Positions 60,812 to 64,000 of a stretch of DNA of 64,000 nucleotides are shown here, piece by piece. The stretch's first letter is position 1. Each line of letters opens with the position of its first letter. Source of the DNA: Anaerolineae bacterium (GTDB taxonomy: Bacteria > Chloroflexota > Anaerolineae > Anaerolineales > Anaerolineaceae); assembly GCA_013178095.1 (NCBI GenBank), contig JABLXK010000004.1:248001-312000 (forward strand). Reading direction: 5' to 3'. The notes under the pieces were generated by a model that ran no database searches, had not been told where the DNA came from, and worked only from the letters and a program-made list of their open reading frames with translations. A program made the translations under genes and the position numbers.

Positions 60812-60859
60812 AATATACCATAGCTGATTCACATCTGCTACATATATTCACATATGTGA
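60812..60859 (-). promoter_or_regulatory. promoter and operator region upstream of the SorC gene
   Basis: TATATT on the minus strand (60812-60817) without a good -35 box. Upstream are a perfect 12-base palindrome TCACATATGTGA (60848-60859) and a direct repeat ATTCACAT at 60827 and 60846, spaced 19 bases. This fits a site for the SorC regulator or a CRP-like activator. Confidence 0.5.
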
Positions 60860-60882
60860 TTTTTCTTGTTAGGGAATATCAT

Positions 60883-60904
60883 CGCCCCGGATCTCTCCGG
60901 GGCG
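60883..60904 (-). terminator. G-C rich hairpin after the binding-protein gene
   Basis: CGCCCCGG / CCGGGGCG, an 8-base stem with a 6-base loop. No T-run follows on the minus strand, so it is only a possible terminator. Confidence 0.45.
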
Positions 60905-60939
60905 CGTTAAACGTTGAACTCATTTACGGGTAAATTTTC

Positions 60940-62679
60940 TTATTTCAGGAATGCCCAATTTTCCAATTGCGGATACAACACCGGGAAGCTGGCATCCAGT
61001 TTGGGGTTCACCAGCCAAATCTGGCTGGACCACACCAGCGGTACGATCACCGTGTCCTGGTTGAGAATGATCTCCTCCGCCTGTTGATAATGCTGCACAC
61101 GTTCATTGAGGTTTACAGCGGCTTTTGCTTTGAGCAGCGCGTCCGAGAAATCGGCATTGGACCAGCGCATATTGGCCACGTCGGGAAAGAAATCTGTATC
61201 CAGCCAGCGATCCCACAGGTTTTGCGCATCCCCAAAATCCAGGCAGTAGCCCATCAGGTACATAGCGCCGGTGTAGTAGTTGTATCTGACACTGGACATA
61301 TAATCGGACCAGGAATATGAATCGATCGTTACCGTGACATCCAGGTTCTTTTCCAGGTCTTCCTTGATGCTCTCGGCCATAGCCAGGTAGTTGCTGGAAT
61401 CAGCCGTGATCAATGTCAAGGCTGTGCCGGTTGGGCTCTGGTCAACGAAGCGATTTTTGGCGTTTTCCGGTTCATACGAAATCCCGATCTTTTCATCGAA
61501 ATCTTCCGTACCTCTTATAAATGGCGGCGCGTACTGGTTCAGGGCATATCCCGTTCCGTTAAAGAGGGCTTGATTGATCTTTTCCTTATCGATCGCTGCC
61601 GCGATAGCCTGTCGATTCTGCGGATCGTTCAACGGGGCAGTATCGCTGTTCACAAACACCAAATAATACCCGCATGAACCCGGGCTGACCTGGAATTTAT
61701 CTTTCAAATCCGGATCGTCCTTGATGGACGCATACTCCTCCGCATACACGTTGACTGCGTCGATTTCTCCCCTCTTAAAGGCCGTGATGGCGTCCTGGTC
61801 TGTTTGCAGGTTGAAGTTGATCTCTTCAAGAACCGGCTGCAGCAATTCTTTCGCGTCCGGCCAGAAGGGATTGCGGACGAGGACCATCTTTTCGCTCGAA
61901 TTGTATTCCTTGATGGCGTAAGGTCCATAGAAATATTGCAAAGCATTGGGCGCGTAATCAACCCAGGAAGGATACGCCGAGAAAATGGCCAGTTCGGCGA
62001 GCGCGTCCAGATCCGATTCGGGCTGGCTCAATTGGATCACCAGCTCCGTATCTGAAGGAGTTTGAATGCCGACCCCCGCAGCCGAACCGTTGTAGGTGAA
62101 ATAATTCTGAGCGCCGACGATATTAAAAAGCAGGAAGGCATTACCCGAATAAGTGGCAGGGTCCAAAACGCGCAGCATGCCGGCTTTGAAATCGGCGGCG
62201 GTGACAATACGCGTGTTGCCCTGGTCATCCTTGACTTCGCTGACCTGCCCGGTGGCGCCGTCATACGCCACCCAGGGAACGCCCTCGCGCAGGGTAAAAG
62301 TCCAGGTCAACCCGTCGCTTGAAACTTCCCAGCTGGTTGCCATGGCCGGCAGGAATTCCTGCGTTTCAGGATCCTGCCGCGTGAGGCCGATAAAGAGCTG
62401 GTTGATCATGATCCATTCAAAATCGTAGGCGGTTGCCGGATCGATGTAGAAAAAGTCTCTGCCGCTCAGGTGCAGGATTTGCTCATCGGCCAAATTCCGC
62501 TTTGCCCCTGCTTTATCTTTTAAGGTTCCTTCCTTGGGCACCTTGGTCGGTTGGATCACTTGGGCGTAATGCTTCTGCGCCTGTTTGGCAATCTGTTCCT
62601 CGTTCATCGGCAGGCAGCCGGCTAGATTGAGAAAAATGGCTGCAACCAAGAATAATGTAATGCGCTTGATCCTTCTCAT
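60940..62679 (-). CDS. ABC transporter substrate-binding lipoprotein, family 5
   Basis: About 579 residues. A lipobox (LNLAGC) follows a basic and hydrophobic signal. Family 5 features include TWEVSSDGLTWTFTLREGVPW and the C-terminal segments VPLVWSSQIWLVNP. It binds peptides or related ligands and would need a permease pair encoded elsewhere. The ATG at 62679 overlaps the stop of the upstream TPR gene (ATGA), so the two are coupled. Confidence 0.85.
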   Translation of the reverse strand: MRRIKRITLFLVAAIFLNLAGCLPMNEEQIAKQAQKHYAQVIQPTKVPKEGTLKDKAGAKRNLADEQILHLSGRDFFYIDPATAYDFEWIMINQLFIGLTRQDPETQEFLPAMATSWEVSSDGLTWTFTLREGVPWVAYDGATGQVSEVKDDQGNTRIVTAADFKAGMLRVLDPATYSGNAFLLFNIVGAQNYFTYNGSAAGVGIQTPSDTELVIQLSQPESDLDALAELAIFSAYPSWVDYAPNALQYFYGPYAIKEYNSSEKMVLVRNPFWPDAKELLQPVLEEINFNLQTDQDAITAFKRGEIDAVNVYAEEYASIKDDPDLKDKFQVSPGSCGYYLVFVNSDTAPLNDPQNRQAIAAAIDKEKINQALFNGTGYALNQYAPPFIRGTEDFDEKIGISYEPENAKNRFVDQSPTGTALTLITADSSNYLAMAESIKEDLEKNLDVTVTIDSYSWSDYMSSVRYNYYTGAMYLMGYCLDFGDAQNLWDRWLDTDFFPDVANMRWSNADFSDALLKAKAAVNLNERVQHYQQAEEIILNQDTVIVPLVWSSQIWLVNPKLDASFPVLYPQLENWAFLK

Positions 62680-64000
62680 TTCAACACCTCTACCAGCCAT
62701 TCATTGATCTTGCTTTCATCAACGTAATCCCCCCAGGTTTCTTCGGTAAATCCGGAGAACCAATATTGCGAGGGGCATGATTCCGGGGATGTGCCGTAAA
62801 AGGTCTTGCCTTTAAATACCTTGCCGGATTTAACCTCTGTGATAGTCACCTTGGTCCCATACTGCCAACGCTCCAATGTGCGCCGGTCATAGGAAGTGAC
62901 GTAATCGCAGCTCTGCACGCGCCGATTAGCATTTTCTGCGCTGATTACATAGCGGAAGGTCCCGGGGATATCGGCCAGCACTTCAAATGGTACAAAGCTC
63001 ATGCTATAGCCGTCATCACAGGGCATTGCCATGCCTGGTTCCTCCGGGAATATGTCGACCGAGGGATCGGTGACCTTTTCACCGCCGCAGGCATATAAAC
63101 GCGCCTGCTCGATCACCACCTGCCCATCCGCGCCGCTGTCGCGCGCCAGTTCCGCCACAACCAGTTGGGTTTTCTCCTCCGCTTGCGCGATGAATTTTTC
63201 GTCTTTGGTAATCTCCGCTATGGATTGGAATTTTTCAATGGCTTTAAGGAATTGTTTATCATCCCGCAGGGAATCGCCCCAGGTGATCATCAAAGCCGGC
63301 AGATCGCCTTTGGCGGTAGCCGCCAGTTTGGATTGGTTGTACTTATCCAGGATCAGTTGCAAATGATCGTAAGCGCCCTGGTAATCCTGGCTGCTCTTCA
63401 GGCTGCCGCTCAAATCGTAGTGCGCCTGGGCGGCTGTCTGGTAAGCCTCGTCGAAAGAATCCGATTGGGGATATTCGTTAATCACTATTTCCAGTTTTTC
63501 CACTGCCTGGGCATAATCTTTATCCTCGCTCAGCGCCTGGCCCCATTTGAGGTAATTATCCGCCATGGCGGCGTCGATCTCATCTTTGCGCGCTGCCGCT
63601 TCTTCCGGATAATTCTTCATGGCTGTTTGGAAGTGTTCCAGGCAGCCCTGGTAATCCGCGGTTGACTGGAAATCCCTGGCCCAGGCCAGGTTGGTATCGA
63701 TCGCCAGGTTGTTCATCTCGCTGATCTTTGGTGAGGCGGGATAGAACTCATGGAATTTATTGACCGCATCCAATGCCTCAGCATATTTCTTCTCGGCGGC
63801 AAAGCTCTTGCCCGCCACGATCATGCTCACTTCGTCCAGCAGGCTTTTTTCTTCAACGATCTTTTTATTTAACGACAACCGGTAGAGCTGATTGGCGGAA
63901 TACAGGTCCTTGAAAGCCAGGGATTCATCGCCTTTATCATACGCGGCGCGCCCTTTCGTCAAAAGGACGTTGCCCGCCGCGCGGTAGCTGAAAAAACCGC
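62676..64000 (-). CDS. TPR-rich protein (5' end outside the window)
   Basis: The frame stays open to the right edge, so the start is missing. About 440 residues are visible. They begin with a FFSYRAAGN segment that may follow a membrane helix, then helical TPR-like repeats through about residue 300 (for example QAVEKLEIVINEYPQSDSFD and LKAIEKFQSIAEITK). The C-terminal 140 residues form a domain with several cysteines (GEKVTDPSVD, PCDDGYSMSF, VQSCDYVT, SCPSQYWF). It is coupled to the downstream binding-protein gene. Function unknown. Confidence 0.7.
   Translation of the reverse strand, partial: GFFSYRAAGNVLLTKGRAAYDKGDESLAFKDLYSANQLYRLSLNKKIVEEKSLLDEVSMIVAGKSFAAEKKYAEALDAVNKFHEFYPASPKISEMNNLAIDTNLAWARDFQSTADYQGCLEHFQTAMKNYPEEAAARKDEIDAAMADNYLKWGQALSEDKDYAQAVEKLEIVINEYPQSDSFDEAYQTAAQAHYDLSGSLKSSQDYQGAYDHLQLILDKYNQSKLAATAKGDLPALMITWGDSLRDDKQFLKAIEKFQSIAEITKDEKFIAQAEEKTQLVVAELARDSGADGQVVIEQARLYACGGEKVTDPSVDIFPEEPGMAMPCDDGYSMSFVPFEVLADIPGTFRYVISAENANRRVQSCDYVTSYDRRTLERWQYGTKVTITEVKSGKVFKGKTFYGTSPESCPSQYWFSGFTEETWGDYVDESKINEWLVEVLK

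Noticed and set aside
1-64000. CRISPR arrays, tRNA or rRNA genes, insertion sequences
   Set aside because: I looked through the intergenic gaps by eye and found no repeat-spacer pattern, no tRNA-like cloverleaf and no transposase. Short RNA genes could still have been missed without a covariance search.

Overview
The window looks like a chromosomal segment of a Chloroflexota bacterium, most likely class Anaerolineae. This is inferred from gene content and order, not from a marker-gene search. The pointers are FhaA/FhaB-type FHA proteins next to a fused SEDS-PBP protein, a MalT-like LuxR regulator, a type-2 isoleucyl-tRNA synthetase behind a T-box, lipoprotein-processing genes (lgt, lspA) and the order rpmH-rnpA-yidD-lipoprotein-yidC-jag. 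Coding density is high, most genes lie on the minus strand, and I see no tRNA, rRNA, CRISPR array, transposase or prophage. Both edges cut a gene: a GH3-like acyl-adenylating enzyme on the left and a TPR-rich protein on the right. || Layout. 1-6.6 kb: GH3/methyltransferase pair, an oligopeptide-type binding protein, secG, a PHP phosphoesterase, and the RNA-repair pair rtcB/archease. 6.6-11.3 kb (plus strand): two FHA proteins, methylthioadenosine phosphorylase, and a fusion of a SEDS glycosyltransferase with a transpeptidase-like domain that has lost its catalytic motifs. 11.3-25 kb: tyrS, an HNH protein, lgt, a CDP-alcohol phosphatidyltransferase, ftsK, an S1-domain protein, a membrane GAF/HTH protein, GNAT, purine nucleoside phosphorylase, threonine aldolase, rluD-like, lspA and a DUF123 protein. 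25-35 kb: T-box-controlled ileS, pyrimidine-nucleoside phosphorylase, the jag-yidC-propeller lipoprotein-yidD-rnpA-rpmH operon, and mtaB. || 35-45 kb (mostly plus): a cold-shock gene, DUF218, a PatB/MalY-type lyase, an rRNA-type methyltransferase, DUF1028, PPK2, a large MalT-like regulator, a small conserved gene broken by an in-frame amber codon, and a radical SAM protein. 44.7-51 kb (minus): a cytochrome c-like lipoprotein without heme-binding cysteines, an EamA transporter, a cysteine desulfurase-selenophosphate synthetase fusion, and a three-gene ABC-2 exporter. 51-54 kb: a mini elongation-factor-like barrel, an ICMT-like protein, DinB, a methyltransferase, a cupin and a small membrane protein. 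|| 54-61 kb: one apparent operon reading SorC regulator, E1 alpha, E1 beta and E2 of a 2-oxoacid dehydrogenase, then galactitol-type PTS IIA, IIB and IIC. This couples a sugar-alcohol-type phosphotransferase transporter to an acyl-CoA-forming dehydrogenase. 61-64 kb: a lipoprotein peptide-binding protein and the truncated TPR gene. || The most unusual items are the SEDS/dead-PBP fusion, the PTS-dehydrogenase operon, the NifS-SelD fusion, the amber-broken gene between the MalT-like regulator and the radical SAM gene, and the heme-less cytochrome-like lipoprotein.
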